Source: Brevibacterium picturae
GTDB lineage: Bacteria > Actinomycetota > Actinomycetes > Actinomycetales > Brevibacteriaceae
Length of the DNA: 8,721 nt
NCBI RefSeq assembly: GCF_030453725.1
Contig: NZ_JAKDJU010000128.1
Location: 1-8,721 of the forward strand
Reading direction: 5' to 3'
Shown here: positions 1-6,748 of the stretch, piece by piece
Layout of the letters: every line of letters starts with the position of its first letter
Numbering within the stretch: the stretch's first letter is position 1
The notes under the pieces: model-generated
Told to the model about the DNA's origin: nothing
The model's database searches: none
The model's input: only the letters and a program-made list of their open reading frames with translations
Made by a program: the position numbers and the translations under genes

Positions 1-1
1 C

Positions 2-520
2 TCAGGCGTCCGCCGGGCGTGACATCGGGGTGTGCTCGATGCCGTCTTCGAGGAACTGCGGTCCGTTCGGGCTGAATCCGAAGCTCACGTAGAACCCCTC
101 GAGATAGGACTGAGCATTGAGCGTCAGCAGCCGCTGCCCGTGGCCGGCAACGAGCTCGCCGATCAGCCGTCGACTCCAGCCTTGGCCGCGCACGTGCGGG
201 TTCGTCACGACCCGACTGATACTGCGGGCTCCCGGCTCAAAGGCCGGGCCGTCAGGAAAATCGGGCGGCAGCATACGGGCATAGGCCTTCGGCGCAAGAC
301 TGCGGCCCACCTCGGCGCCGTGGGTGTCCTGCATGGTCCGGACGTCATCGGGATAGAAGGCGTGCAGGGTCTGCGGCAACGTGTCCACGCCGTCCTGGTC
401 GAGGAAGACGCAGTTCTGCTCGACGACGAAGACCTGGGATCGCAGCTGCATGATCCCGTAGAGTTCCTCGATCGTCAGCTCGTCGAATGTCTTGACGACG
501 AGCCGCGATCCTTGGCTCAC
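2..520 (-). CDS. ElaA-type GNAT N-acetyltransferase
   Basis: A 172-residue protein of the GCN5-related acetyltransferase superfamily, ElaA-like subgroup. It would transfer an acetyl group from acetyl-CoA to an amine in the cytoplasm; the substrate cannot be told from sequence. Visible signals: the N-terminal ElaA signature running from FDELT through ELYGIMQLRSQVFVVEQ (about residues 12-35), a D-x-D pair after it (41-43), and the acetyl-CoA binding motif A, RVVTNPHVRGQGWSRRLI (103-120), which contains the R/Q-x-x-G-x-G/A-type loop. The C-terminal FYVSFGF (143-149) is the usual GNAT beta-strand/helix region. Start is GTG (520-518); it overlaps the msrB stop as GTGA, so translation is probably coupled. 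An AGGA stretch abuts the GTG with no normal spacing, which also favours reinitiation. The stop lies 2 bases inside the window edge, so the gene is complete. The family call is firm; the biological role is unknown. Confidence 0.9.
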   Translation of the reverse strand: MSQGSRLVVKTFDELTIEELYGIMQLRSQVFVVEQNCVFLDQDGVDTLPQTLHAFYPDDVRTMQDTHGAEVGRSLAPKAYARMLPPDFPDGPAFEPGARSISRVVTNPHVRGQGWSRRLIGELVAGHGQRLLTLNAQSYLEGFYVSFGFSPNGPQFLEDGIEHTPMSRPADA

Positions 521-942
521 TCCTGACCGTCGATGAGCCGCAGCGACACCGAGTTCAGGCAGTAACGCTGGTCGGTGGGGGTGTCGTACCCTTCACCCTC
601 GAACAGGTGGCCCATGTGCGAATCGCAGTTCGCGCACCGGACCTCGATGCGCTCCATGCCCATCGAGGAGTCGCGGAGGTAGCGGACCCGATCTTCGGCC
701 AGGGGAGCGTAGAACGAAGGCCAACCGCAGTGCGAAGAGAATTTGGTGTCTGAGGGGAACAGATCCGCTCCGCACGCACGGCACTGGTACATGCCCACTG
801 TGGTCGTGTCCACGTATTCGCCGGTGAACGGACGCTCCGTGCCGCCCTGCCGCAGCACCGCGAACTCTTCGGGGCTGAGCACATCCTGCCAGCGGACTTC
901 GTCGGAATTGGCTTCTGCATTGACGTTCGGCGACTGACTCAT
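517..942 (-). CDS. msrB: Peptide-methionine (R)-S-oxide reductase MsrB
   Basis: A 141-residue, single-domain MsrB that reduces the R epimer of methionine sulfoxide in oxidised proteins, with thioredoxin as the usual reductant. Every family landmark is present: zinc-binding CxxC pairs Cys54/Cys57 (CRAC) and Cys103/Cys106 (CANC), the GWPSF motif (73-77), MGHLF (110-114), and the catalytic Cys128 in RYCLNS. Cys72, just before GWPSF, sits where E. coli MsrB has its resolving cysteine (Cys63/64), so a 2-Cys mechanism is expected. The frame stays open upstream to 1092, but the extra 50 residues are unlike MsrB. ATG at 942 is preceded by GGAGG with 5-nt spacing, so it is the chosen start. The gene is first in a two-gene unit; its TGA overlaps the GTG of the acetyltransferase. 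The only oddity is the short, Asn/Glu-rich N-terminal tail. Confidence 0.97.
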   Translation of the reverse strand: MSQSPNVNAEANSDEVRWQDVLSPEEFAVLRQGGTERPFTGEYVDTTTVGMYQCRACGADLFPSDTKFSSHCGWPSFYAPLAEDRVRYLRDSSMGMERIEVRCANCDSHMGHLFEGEGYDTPTDQRYCLNSVSLRLIDGQE

Positions 943-947
943 CGTGA

Positions 948-952
948 CCTCC
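948..952 (-). promoter_or_regulatory. Ribosome binding site of msrB
   Basis: Read on the minus strand this is GGAGG, 5 nt before ATG at 942. It decides the start against the longer open frame reaching 1092. Confidence 0.85.
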
Positions 953-1113
953 GGTGCTTGTCGATTTCTGCTGCAGTTCATTGTCTCACCGCTGCCCGAC
1001 ACGCGGAGCCCGTGCCCGACGGCGGTCGATGCGGCAGCACGTGGGCTCAGAGAGCCCTCTGACCTGCACAACAGCGTTTGGAGACTTCTCATTCCTTGGG
1101 TGACAATGAAGTC

Positions 1114-1120
1114 AGGAGGT
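1114..1120 (+). promoter_or_regulatory. Strong ribosome binding site of the hydrolase
   Basis: AGGAGGT, a near-perfect anti-16S match, lies 4 nt before ATG at 1125 and supports that start. It is the strongest ribosome binding site in the window. Confidence 0.85.
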
Positions 1121-1124
1121 ATTC

Positions 1125-2324
1125 ATGGTTCGCGACACTAAATTCCCGACTCGCCTGCTTCTGGCCTCGGTGGGTGTCGGTGCTGGGATCGGCGCCGTGA
1201 TCTCGGTGGCGTCCTCGGGGCTGGCCGTCTATTTCGCACGCAAGATCGTCGTGCCCGAGAATGCGCCGGAGGAGCTGGACATTCTCCACATCGACGGATT
1301 CCCTCCCAACATGCGCATCCATCTGCCTGCGAATGAGGAGACGACGGTGCGCGGCACCTACGGTCTCTACTTCAACCAGGGCGCCGGCCATGCCGTGATC
1401 GGTGACATCGTCGAATACGACCCACGCTCGAGAACCGTGTCCCGAGAGATCCTCTCGGTCACCCGCGGAGACATCAAACGCGCCTGGCGCGGCCGCTGGA
1501 CCGGAATCGTGTACCCGGAGCCGCTGGCGGCAGGAGTGAAGGCCGAGGACATCGAGATCGAATCCGATGCGTGCCGACTTCCGGCGTGGCTGCTGCCCAC
1601 CGATCATCCCGAACCACAGGACACCTGGGCGATCCTCGTCCACGGTCGTGCCAGCACCCGGGCCGAGGGTCTGCGGGCCGCACCGGTGCTCAACACCCTG
1701 GGCGTTCCGGCGATCGCCATGTCCTACCGCAATGACGCCGAGGTCAGGGTCGAAAGCACCTCCCGCTACGGACTCGGCGACACCGAATGGATCGACGTGG
1801 ACGCCGCGATCGACGTCGCTGTCGCCCATGGTGCCCGCAACGTCGTCCTCTTCGGCTGGTCGATGGGCGGAGCCATCTCACTGCAGGCAGCATCCCGCGG
1901 TCGGAACAGGCGGTTCGTGAAGGCACTCGTCCTCGACGGACCCGTGGTCGACTGGGTGAATGTCCTCGATGGCCAGGCCCGCCGCAACATGCTGCCGACA
2001 CCGATCGCGAAACTCACTCTGGAGATGATCACCCAACCGTGGGCGCGCCCGATCACCGGACTGCAGACGCCCTTGGACCTGGGCAGGCTTGACTGGGTGA
2101 CACGTGCCGCGGAGCTCGACGTTCCGGTGCTGCTCATCCACTCCGACGACGACGAATTCGTTCCCTCCTCACCGTCCCACGCGCTGGCCTCGGTGCGTCG
2201 TGACCTGGTGACGATGCCCGTCTATGACAAGGCCCGCCACACCAAGGAATGGAACATCGACCCCGTCCGCTGGGAGGACGATGTGGCGAACTTCCTCGAG
2301 GCGAAGATCCTGCCCAGGCCCTGA
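1125..2324 (+). CDS. Membrane-anchored alpha/beta hydrolase
   Basis: A 399-residue serine hydrolase. A hydrophobic segment at about residues 10-38, after a short basic N-terminus, looks like an uncleaved membrane anchor, so the catalytic domain is probably extracytoplasmic. Residues about 45-150 form a region I do not recognise. The alpha/beta hydrolase fold follows: oxyanion-hole strand ILVHGRAS (His173, Gly174), nucleophile elbow GWSMGG (Ser246), acid strand LLIHSDDDEFVP (probably Asp343), and catalytic His372 in ARHTKEW. The triad is therefore complete. The substrate is unknown; esterase, peptidase-like or lipase activity are all possible, and the fold does not discriminate. It is transcribed alone, divergent from msrB, and converges on the acylase gene with 61 bp between stops. 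The protein ends in Arg-Pro, as does the convergent acylase, giving mirrored GGCCCTGA ends. Confidence 0.88.
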   Translation: MVRDTKFPTRLLLASVGVGAGIGAVISVASSGLAVYFARKIVVPENAPEELDILHIDGFPPNMRIHLPANEETTVRGTYGLYFNQGAGHAVIGDIVEYDPRSRTVSREILSVTRGDIKRAWRGRWTGIVYPEPLAAGVKAEDIEIESDACRLPAWLLPTDHPEPQDTWAILVHGRASTRAEGLRAAPVLNTLGVPAIAMSYRNDAEVRVESTSRYGLGDTEWIDVDAAIDVAVAHGARNVVLFGWSMGGAISLQAASRGRNRRFVKALVLDGPVVDWVNVLDGQARRNMLPTPIAKLTLEMITQPWARPITGLQTPLDLGRLDWVTRAAELDVPVLLIHSDDDEFVPSSPSHALASVRRDLVTMPVYDKARHTKEWNIDPVRWEDDVANFLEAKILPRP

Positions 2325-2385
2325 CCTCAGCCGGAGGCCCTGCTCTCAAACTCCGATTGCAGGTCGTGGGCATGCCGTCCGATTC
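2325..2385. other. Convergent intergenic gap, possible bidirectional terminator
   Basis: Sixty-one bases lie between the hydrolase and acylase stops. The two gene ends form an inverted repeat: GGCCCTGA at 2317-2324 and TCAGGGCC at 2386-2393, with a second GGCCCTG at 2336-2342 as an alternative partner. An 8-bp palindrome GGCATGCC sits at 2369-2376. There is no T-tract, so a classic intrinsic terminator is not shown. Confidence 0.25.
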
Positions 2386-5094
2386 TCAGGGCCGCAGCAC
2401 CAGCGAATCTTCGGTGTGCCTGTCCAACGCATCCGGAGTGTAGGGCCAGGGGCGGGTCGTGTTGGCGGCCCAATCATCGGTCTGATCCGCATAGTGCGGG
2501 TGGAAGGCGTGTCCCGAGGCACCGGTGAGGTTGATCCACCTGGACTGGTTGAAGTTCTCAAGGTCAATGATCTGGCGCATCGACGGCACCCAGTTCGTCT
2601 CGAATCCCACAGAGGCGTCCCAACCGGTGGCATTGACTTCTCCCGACCCGCCCGAGACCTCATAAGGACCCCGATTGAACAGCCTTTCGACGGCCTTGAT
2701 CCCCGATTCGCCGAGGCTGGCGTTGCGGATGGTCAGCCTGTGCAGTATGCCCCACCGCCAGGTGACGGGTTCGTGGCCGAGCAGATCCTCGGTCGTCTCC
2801 CACGCCGAGTCCATGGCCCGGGCCAACGCTTCGTCCCGATTCTCGACCTCGCCGTCGGCCCACCAATCGGAGTCGGGCTCCTTCAGCAGGTTCTTGATCA
2901 CGAGGGACCAATGCGATCCGCCTGCCGGAGGCACCGCATCGGGCATCTTCGGAGCGAAGACCTCATCGAGGATCGTCTTCGAGAGCACGTTGAAGTAGGC
3001 TGCGGCGGCACTGTGGGCATCATCGTGGCCGTTCCAGGACTTCAGCAGATCCTGAGCAGCTGCGATGTCGCTGCCCTCCTCGGCTTCGATATCGAGCAGG
3101 AGCGGAATGATTGTCAGCGCAAGGGGGTTGAGATCGTCGCCTTGGATGCGCGACATGTCCTCGGTCGTGACATCACCGTCTTCGATCGTGTCCTGGAGCA
3201 GCTTCGTGATTCGCCGAGCTCGGTCCCCGTCATCGAAGTCGTTGCCCAGCTGCACCGACTCGCCCGGACGGGTGATCGGGTTGTTCGCCGTGACGATCCA
3301 CCCGCGATCGGGGTTGTACAGACTCGGCAGATCGTCGAAGTCGAGGTAGCCCTGCCAGTCCTCATCGGTCTTCCACCCGTGCCGGGGCAGCATGCCGTCG
3401 CCGTCGCCCCGTTTGGGAATCTTGCCCGGCGCCTGGTAGCCGATGTTGCCGTCGGTGTCCGCGTAGATGAGGTTCTGGGCAGGCACATCGAAGAGCGATG
3501 CGGCCTGCCGGAATTCTTGCCAGTTCGTTGCTGCATTGAGCCCGAAGATCGCGGAGGCCGTATTGCCCGGCTCCAGTGCGGTCCATTGCAGCGCCAGCTG
3601 ATAGGTCTCGTCAGTCGGCCCTGACTTCGTGTCCGCGGTATCGGCTCCGGTCGATGCGTCGAGCACGTCGGAGTAGGAGCCGGTGAGGTCCGAGATGATG
3701 GGTCCGTTGCTCGTCGACCGAATCGTGATTTCACGCGATTCCTGCCTCGCGATCTTCACGGTCTCCGTGCGCGTGGTCACGGGTTCGTTCCCGGAGTCGC
3801 GGACCACCTCGCCGTCGCGGACCTTCTCGACGACGAGGTCGGCGACGTCGGGTCCCAGGTTCGTCAGTCCCCAGGCGATGCTCTGATTGTGGCCGATGAT
3901 GATCCCGGGCAGTCCGGAGAATGAGAACCCGGACACATCGAAGGGGCATTCGGCCGTGATCTCGGTGCAGCGCAGGCCGATCTGATGCCACACCGAGGGC
4001 ATGGCAGGGGCCAGGTGCGGATCATTGGCCAGCAGAGGGGCTCCCGTAGCAGTGTGCTCACCGGAGACCACCCACGAGTTCGAGCCGATGTCGTGACTGT
4101 TCATTCCCAGGAGCGTCGGCAGTGATTTCAGATGCTTCTTGAGCTCGCCGAGGCTGCCGGGAGTCTTCGTCGTCTCATCGTCTCCTGGCTCCCGCGCATT
4201 CGCGGCAGTCACCTCGCCGCCGGCCTGTGCTTCGTCATCGTCGGACGCAAGTTCGCCGCTGGGGTCGTCGCTGTCGCCATCGTTGCCGCCGTCACCGCCT
4301 TTGCGCTCAGCCGTGCTGGCTTCGGCGCCGGCATCGCCGCCGATGATCGTCGGGCGGGTGTCGTACGGATAGTCGGGAAAGGCCTCGGCCATCTGCTTGT
4401 CGTCAAGCGTGGTCGTGCTGATCGCCCGGTCGATCTCGTCTTCGACGTTCGAGCGCAGGTCCCAGGCCATGGCCTTGAGCCAGGACACACTGTCGACAGG
4501 AGTCCACTCCTCGATCTCGACTCCGCCGGACTGGAGGCCGACGATCCCATATTCGAGCGACACCTCGGTGGGGGACTTGTCCTTGAGGTAGGAGTTCACC
4601 CCCTCGGCATAGGCCTCGTAATACGCGCGTGTCTTGTCGTCGAGTGCCGCGACCTCCGCCTCGGCGACCTTCCTCCACCCCAGTGTGCGAATGAACGAAT
4701 CGGTGCCGAACTGAGACTCCCCGAAGAGCTCCGAGAGTCGTCCCGCGGTGACATGCCTGCGGAAGTCCATCTCCCAGAATCGGTCCTGTGCGTGGACGAA
4801 GCCCTGAGCCATGAAGAGGTCGTGGGAGGTGCTTGCCTCAATGGTCGGGATTCCCGCGTCGTCGCGGGTGACGCTGACCTCCGCATCGAGACCCGGCAGA
4901 GAGATATCGCCGTCCGTGGTGGGGAAGGACCGGCGGACGAGGAAGATTCCGAGCAGGGAGAGGATGAGGAGGAGGACGAGGACTGCCGCGACGATGCGGA
5001 TGAGGACCTTTTTGCTCACGAAGCGATGCGAAGCCGACGGCGGTCGGACCGCCGCTGCCAGCGCGCCGGAATCCTCTGAATCCGCGTCTGCCAT
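2386..5094 (-). CDS. Membrane-anchored penicillin-acylase-family Ntn hydrolase
   Basis: A 902-residue precursor of the penicillin amidase (S45) family, which self-cleaves into alpha and beta chains and hydrolyses amides such as beta-lactam side chains or acyl-homoserine lactones. A hydrophobic segment at about 29-52 anchors it, with the catalytic part outside the cell. The alpha region (about 55-250) has the family signature around VTRDDAGIPTIEA and AQGFVHAQDRFWEMDFRR. A 62-residue Gly/Asp/Glu/Ser-rich linker (about 252-313) precedes the autocleavage site Gly337-Ser338 in GSNSWVVSG; Ser338 becomes the beta-chain nucleophile. His360 is beta position 23, as in cephalosporin acylases and PvdQ, where E. 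coli penicillin G acylase has Gln. PGIIIGHNQSIAWGLT (oxyanion region) and VTANNP (Asn604/605, matching catalytic beta-Asn241) follow; the C-terminus carries HPHYADQTDDW. AAGGAG lies 4 nt before ATG at 5094. It is second in a pair after the DUF817 gene. The substrate is not determinable here. Confidence 0.93.
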   Translation of the reverse strand: MADADSEDSGALAAAVRPPSASHRFVSKKVLIRIVAAVLVLLLILSLLGIFLVRRSFPTTDGDISLPGLDAEVSVTRDDAGIPTIEASTSHDLFMAQGFVHAQDRFWEMDFRRHVTAGRLSELFGESQFGTDSFIRTLGWRKVAEAEVAALDDKTRAYYEAYAEGVNSYLKDKSPTEVSLEYGIVGLQSGGVEIEEWTPVDSVSWLKAMAWDLRSNVEDEIDRAISTTTLDDKQMAEAFPDYPYDTRPTIIGGDAGAEASTAERKGGDGGNDGDSDDPSGELASDDDEAQAGGEVTAANAREPGDDETTKTPGSLGELKKHLKSLPTLLGMNSHDIGSNSWVVSGEHTATGAPLLANDPHLAPAMPSVWHQIGLRCTEITAECPFDVSGFSFSGLPGIIIGHNQSIAWGLTNLGPDVADLVVEKVRDGEVVRDSGNEPVTTRTETVKIARQESREITIRSTSNGPIISDLTGSYSDVLDASTGADTADTKSGPTDETYQLALQWTALEPGNTASAIFGLNAATNWQEFRQAASLFDVPAQNLIYADTDGNIGYQAPGKIPKRGDGDGMLPRHGWKTDEDWQGYLDFDDLPSLYNPDRGWIVTANNPITRPGESVQLGNDFDDGDRARRITKLLQDTIEDGDVTTEDMSRIQGDDLNPLALTIIPLLLDIEAEEGSDIAAAQDLLKSWNGHDDAHSAAAAYFNVLSKTILDEVFAPKMPDAVPPAGGSHWSLVIKNLLKEPDSDWWADGEVENRDEALARAMDSAWETTEDLLGHEPVTWRWGILHRLTIRNASLGESGIKAVERLFNRGPYEVSGGSGEVNATGWDASVGFETNWVPSMRQIIDLENFNQSRWINLTGASGHAFHPHYADQTDDWAANTTRPWPYTPDALDRHTEDSLVLRP

Positions 5095-5115
5095 GAGTCT
5101 CCTTCGACAGTGTCG

Positions 5116-5991
5116 TCAGTTTAAGCTCAGATTATCAGGTGACCCGTTGTCATCAGGGGGTTTGGGCCGGTAGACGAAGGTGACGAGGACCACGGAGATC
5201 ATCATCAGCAGGAACCACGCCACGAGCTTGGTCATCGGCACCATGTGCCAGCCCTCGACCTGGGACGGGTAGAGCCACGCTCCGGTGGCGGTGCCGATGT
5301 TCTCAGCGATCCAGATGAAGAAGGCCACCAGCACGAACGCCAGGAGGACCGGCATGCGCAGAGTGAGTCTGTGCACATGGAAGTGCATTCGACATCGGAA
5401 GAAGGCCACCACGACGGCCAGAACGAGGAACAGGCGCACATCGATCACATAGTGGTGGGTGAAGAAATTGAGGTAGATGGCTGCGGCGATGACTGCGGTG
5501 ATCCACCTCGGCGGGTAATGGCTGAACCGCAGGTCGAAGAGACGATAGACGCGCACGATGTAGGAGCCGACAGCGGCGTACATGAACCCTGTGAATAGGG
5601 GGACGGCAGCGATGTGGAGGACACCGCCGGCCGCATAGTTCCACGAGCCCACCGAGGTCTTGAAGATCTCCATTCCGGTGCCCACGATGTGAAACATCAC
5701 GATGACCCAGAGCTCCCGTCCCGTCTCCAGGCGCAGCACGAGCATGGCCGTCTGGATCAGGACGGCCAGGATCACGAGGAGGTCATTGCGGGCCAGGCTC
5801 GCGTCGTCCGGGTACCACCAGGCTGTGACGATGATCGCCAGCAGCATGAGAGCCCCGAACAGGCAGGCCCAGGCCTGTTTGATCCCGAAGACGAGGAACT
5901 CCCGCACCCCGGCGGGCACCGAAGCCAGTTGCCGATTGGCGAATCGGTCGAGGAACCGCTCGAGCCGTGTGAGTTCATGCTGGTCAGCCAT
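5116..5991 (-). CDS. DUF817 family multi-pass membrane protein
   Basis: A 291-residue integral membrane protein that I recognise as the DUF817 family (YoaT of Bacillus subtilis belongs here); no function is established. A basic, amphipathic N-terminus (1-35) is followed by about eight hydrophobic segments near residues 40-59, 69-86, 93-110, 121-143, 163-178, 182-199, 212-230 and 256-274, then a polar C-terminal tail with several Pro and Asp residues. Motifs include GTGMEIFKTSVGSWNY (104-119), YLNFFTHHY (173-181) and AENIGTATGAWLYP (229-242). The first and third look like repeats of each other. The frame is open to 6135, but ATG at 5991 begins the plausible protein and has AAGGA 4 nt upstream. 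The TGA is 21 bp before the acylase ATG, so the two are probably co-transcribed, with this gene first. An enzyme acting on a lipid or isoprenoid is one guess, not shown. Confidence 0.87.
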   Translation of the reverse strand: MADQHELTRLERFLDRFANRQLASVPAGVREFLVFGIKQAWACLFGALMLLAIIVTAWWYPDDASLARNDLLVILAVLIQTAMLVLRLETGRELWVIVMFHIVGTGMEIFKTSVGSWNYAAGGVLHIAAVPLFTGFMYAAVGSYIVRVYRLFDLRFSHYPPRWITAVIAAAIYLNFFTHHYVIDVRLFLVLAVVVAFFRCRMHFHVHRLTLRMPVLLAFVLVAFFIWIAENIGTATGAWLYPSQVEGWHMVPMTKLVAWFLLMMISVVLVTFVYRPKPPDDNGSPDNLSLN

Positions 5992-6018
5992 GAGGTCCTT
6001 CGGCAGGGGGAGGCGGTC

Positions 6019-6049
6019 GTGACAGCACCCTATCGTGGCCGAATACACT
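6019..6049 (+). promoter_or_regulatory. Candidate leaderless promoter of the SDR-like gene
   Basis: A -35-like GTGACA (6019-6024, 5 of 6 to TTGACA) is followed after 19 bp by TACACT (6044-6049, 4 of 6 to TATAAT). The -10 box ends 6 bp before ATG at 6056, so the transcript would begin at or next to the start codon. No ribosome binding site with proper spacing is present, which fits a leaderless mRNA, a common mode in actinobacteria. The 19-bp spacing is slightly long. Confidence 0.5.
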
Positions 6050-6055
6050 CGGGGC

Positions 6056-6703
6056 ATGCACATCCTCATCTTCGGAGCCTCCGGCCATGTCGGCACGGGT
6101 CTGGCCCACCATCTTTGCGCCGAACATCGCATCACCGGCGTCGTCCGCTCGCAGCCGAACGACGAGACCGCCTACGAGCCCGTCGTCGTGCCCGAATGGG
6201 TGGATCGCCCGTGGGCCGTCAACGAGGAGCTGGCCCGCACGGGCCGACCGCCGGTCGATGCGGTCATCGCATCCGTCGGCGGGTGGTACGTGGACGCGCC
6301 GTTGATCGATCGTGGGATCGCCGCCTTCGATCAGGACTACTCCTCCTACCTTCGTGGTCATTTCGCCGCCTGTACCGTGGCGGAAGCGCTCGCCGAGGAG
6401 GGAGGCGGGGCCTGTATCCGACACTTGGCTCTCAACGGCGTGGCCAGCGTCGAAGCATGCGTCGGGTCAGGGGCGATCAGTGTCTTCGGCGCCGCACAGG
6501 AGATGCTCATCAGGGTCGCCGCCGCCGAGACGAAGTCCGTGAGTCACCGCGAACTCAAGGTCATGGCACCCATCGGCGGAGATGATCGCAACGATCTTCG
6601 CGGGGGAGTGGAGACGGTCAGTCTCTCCGAAGTCGCCGATGCGGTCATCGCAGTTCTGTCTCGACCCGAGGACCACGAGATCAGCACACAGCTGAGTGTC
6701 TAG
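6056..6703 (+). CDS. SDR-like NAD(P)-binding protein with degenerate active site
   Basis: A 215-residue Rossmann-fold protein of the short-chain dehydrogenase/reductase type. The N-terminus MHILIFGASGHVGTGL gives the dinucleotide-binding glycine motif (Gly7, Gly10, Gly13). VIASVGGW (70-77) sits where SDRs have the NNAG-like loop, and the helix after it runs through HFAACTVAEALAE. At the position of the catalytic YxxxK the sequence reads FGAAQ (Phe144, Gln148), so both key residues are replaced. It may be a non-catalytic sensor, a nucleotide-binding regulator or an enzyme with altered chemistry. The frame could start at GTG 6035, but ATG 6056 begins directly at the first beta strand and fits the leaderless promoter; I chose it. 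It is divergent from DUF817 with 64 bp between starts, and stands alone. Family confidence is good; function unknown. Confidence 0.8.
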   Translation: MHILIFGASGHVGTGLAHHLCAEHRITGVVRSQPNDETAYEPVVVPEWVDRPWAVNEELARTGRPPVDAVIASVGGWYVDAPLIDRGIAAFDQDYSSYLRGHFAACTVAEALAEEGGGACIRHLALNGVASVEACVGSGAISVFGAAQEMLIRVAAAETKSVSHRELKVMAPIGGDDRNDLRGGVETVSLSEVADAVIAVLSRPEDHEISTQLSV

Positions 6704-6710
6704 GACACAT

Positions 6711-6725
6711 GTCGGCCATGCCGGC
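6711..6725 (+). terminator. Hairpin just after the SDR-like gene
   Basis: GTCGGC-CAT-GCCGGC makes a 6-bp stem with one G-U pair and a 3-nt loop, starting 7 bp after the stop. No T-run follows, so it is only a possible terminator or 3'-end stabiliser. Confidence 0.35.
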
Positions 6726-6748
6726 GAACGGACCGGGGGTCGGGACGG

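Larger units (their letters stand above)
943..1124. other. Divergent intergenic region msrB / alpha-beta hydrolase
   Basis: These 182 bp separate two divergent genes and must hold both promoters. I see an 8-bp direct repeat TGCCCGAC at 993-1000 and 1013-1020, with a 20-bp period. There is a perfect 6-bp hairpin GGGCTC-AGA-GAGCCC at 1043-1057, overlapped by a competing stem CAGAG/CTCTG at 1048-1061. A GACAAT hexamer occurs on each strand, at 1102-1107 (+) and 980-985 (-), and could be a -10 box, but neither has a convincing -35 partner. The plus-strand one would place the transcript start on the Shine-Dalgarno sequence, so I do not call promoters here. Confidence 0.45.

Noticed and set aside
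943..1092. A 50-residue N-terminal extension of MsrB
   Set aside because: GGAGG sits right before ATG 942, and the extension has no signal peptide or MsrB similarity.
1089..1829. A 246-codon minus-strand frame opposite the hydrolase
   Set aside because: Antisense to a gene with a complete catalytic triad and a strong ribosome site; no signature of its own.
2224..3624. A 466-codon plus-strand open frame opposite the acylase gene
   Set aside because: It is antisense to a well-recognised enzyme, overlaps the end of the hydrolase gene in another frame and shows no family signature. Long antisense frames are common in high-GC DNA.
4132..5079. A 315-codon plus-strand open frame opposite the N-terminal half of the acylase
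   Set aside because: Its composition mirrors the acidic linker and membrane anchor on the other strand, and it has no recognisable domain; a shadow frame.
6035..6055. GTG 6035 as the start of the SDR-like protein
   Set aside because: No ribosome site precedes it, the seven extra residues lie before the first Rossmann strand, and it would sit within the candidate promoter.
5614..6585. A 323-codon plus-strand frame crossing the DUF817 and SDR-like genes
   Set aside because: It runs antisense to one gene and out of frame through the next, with Arg-rich shadow composition.
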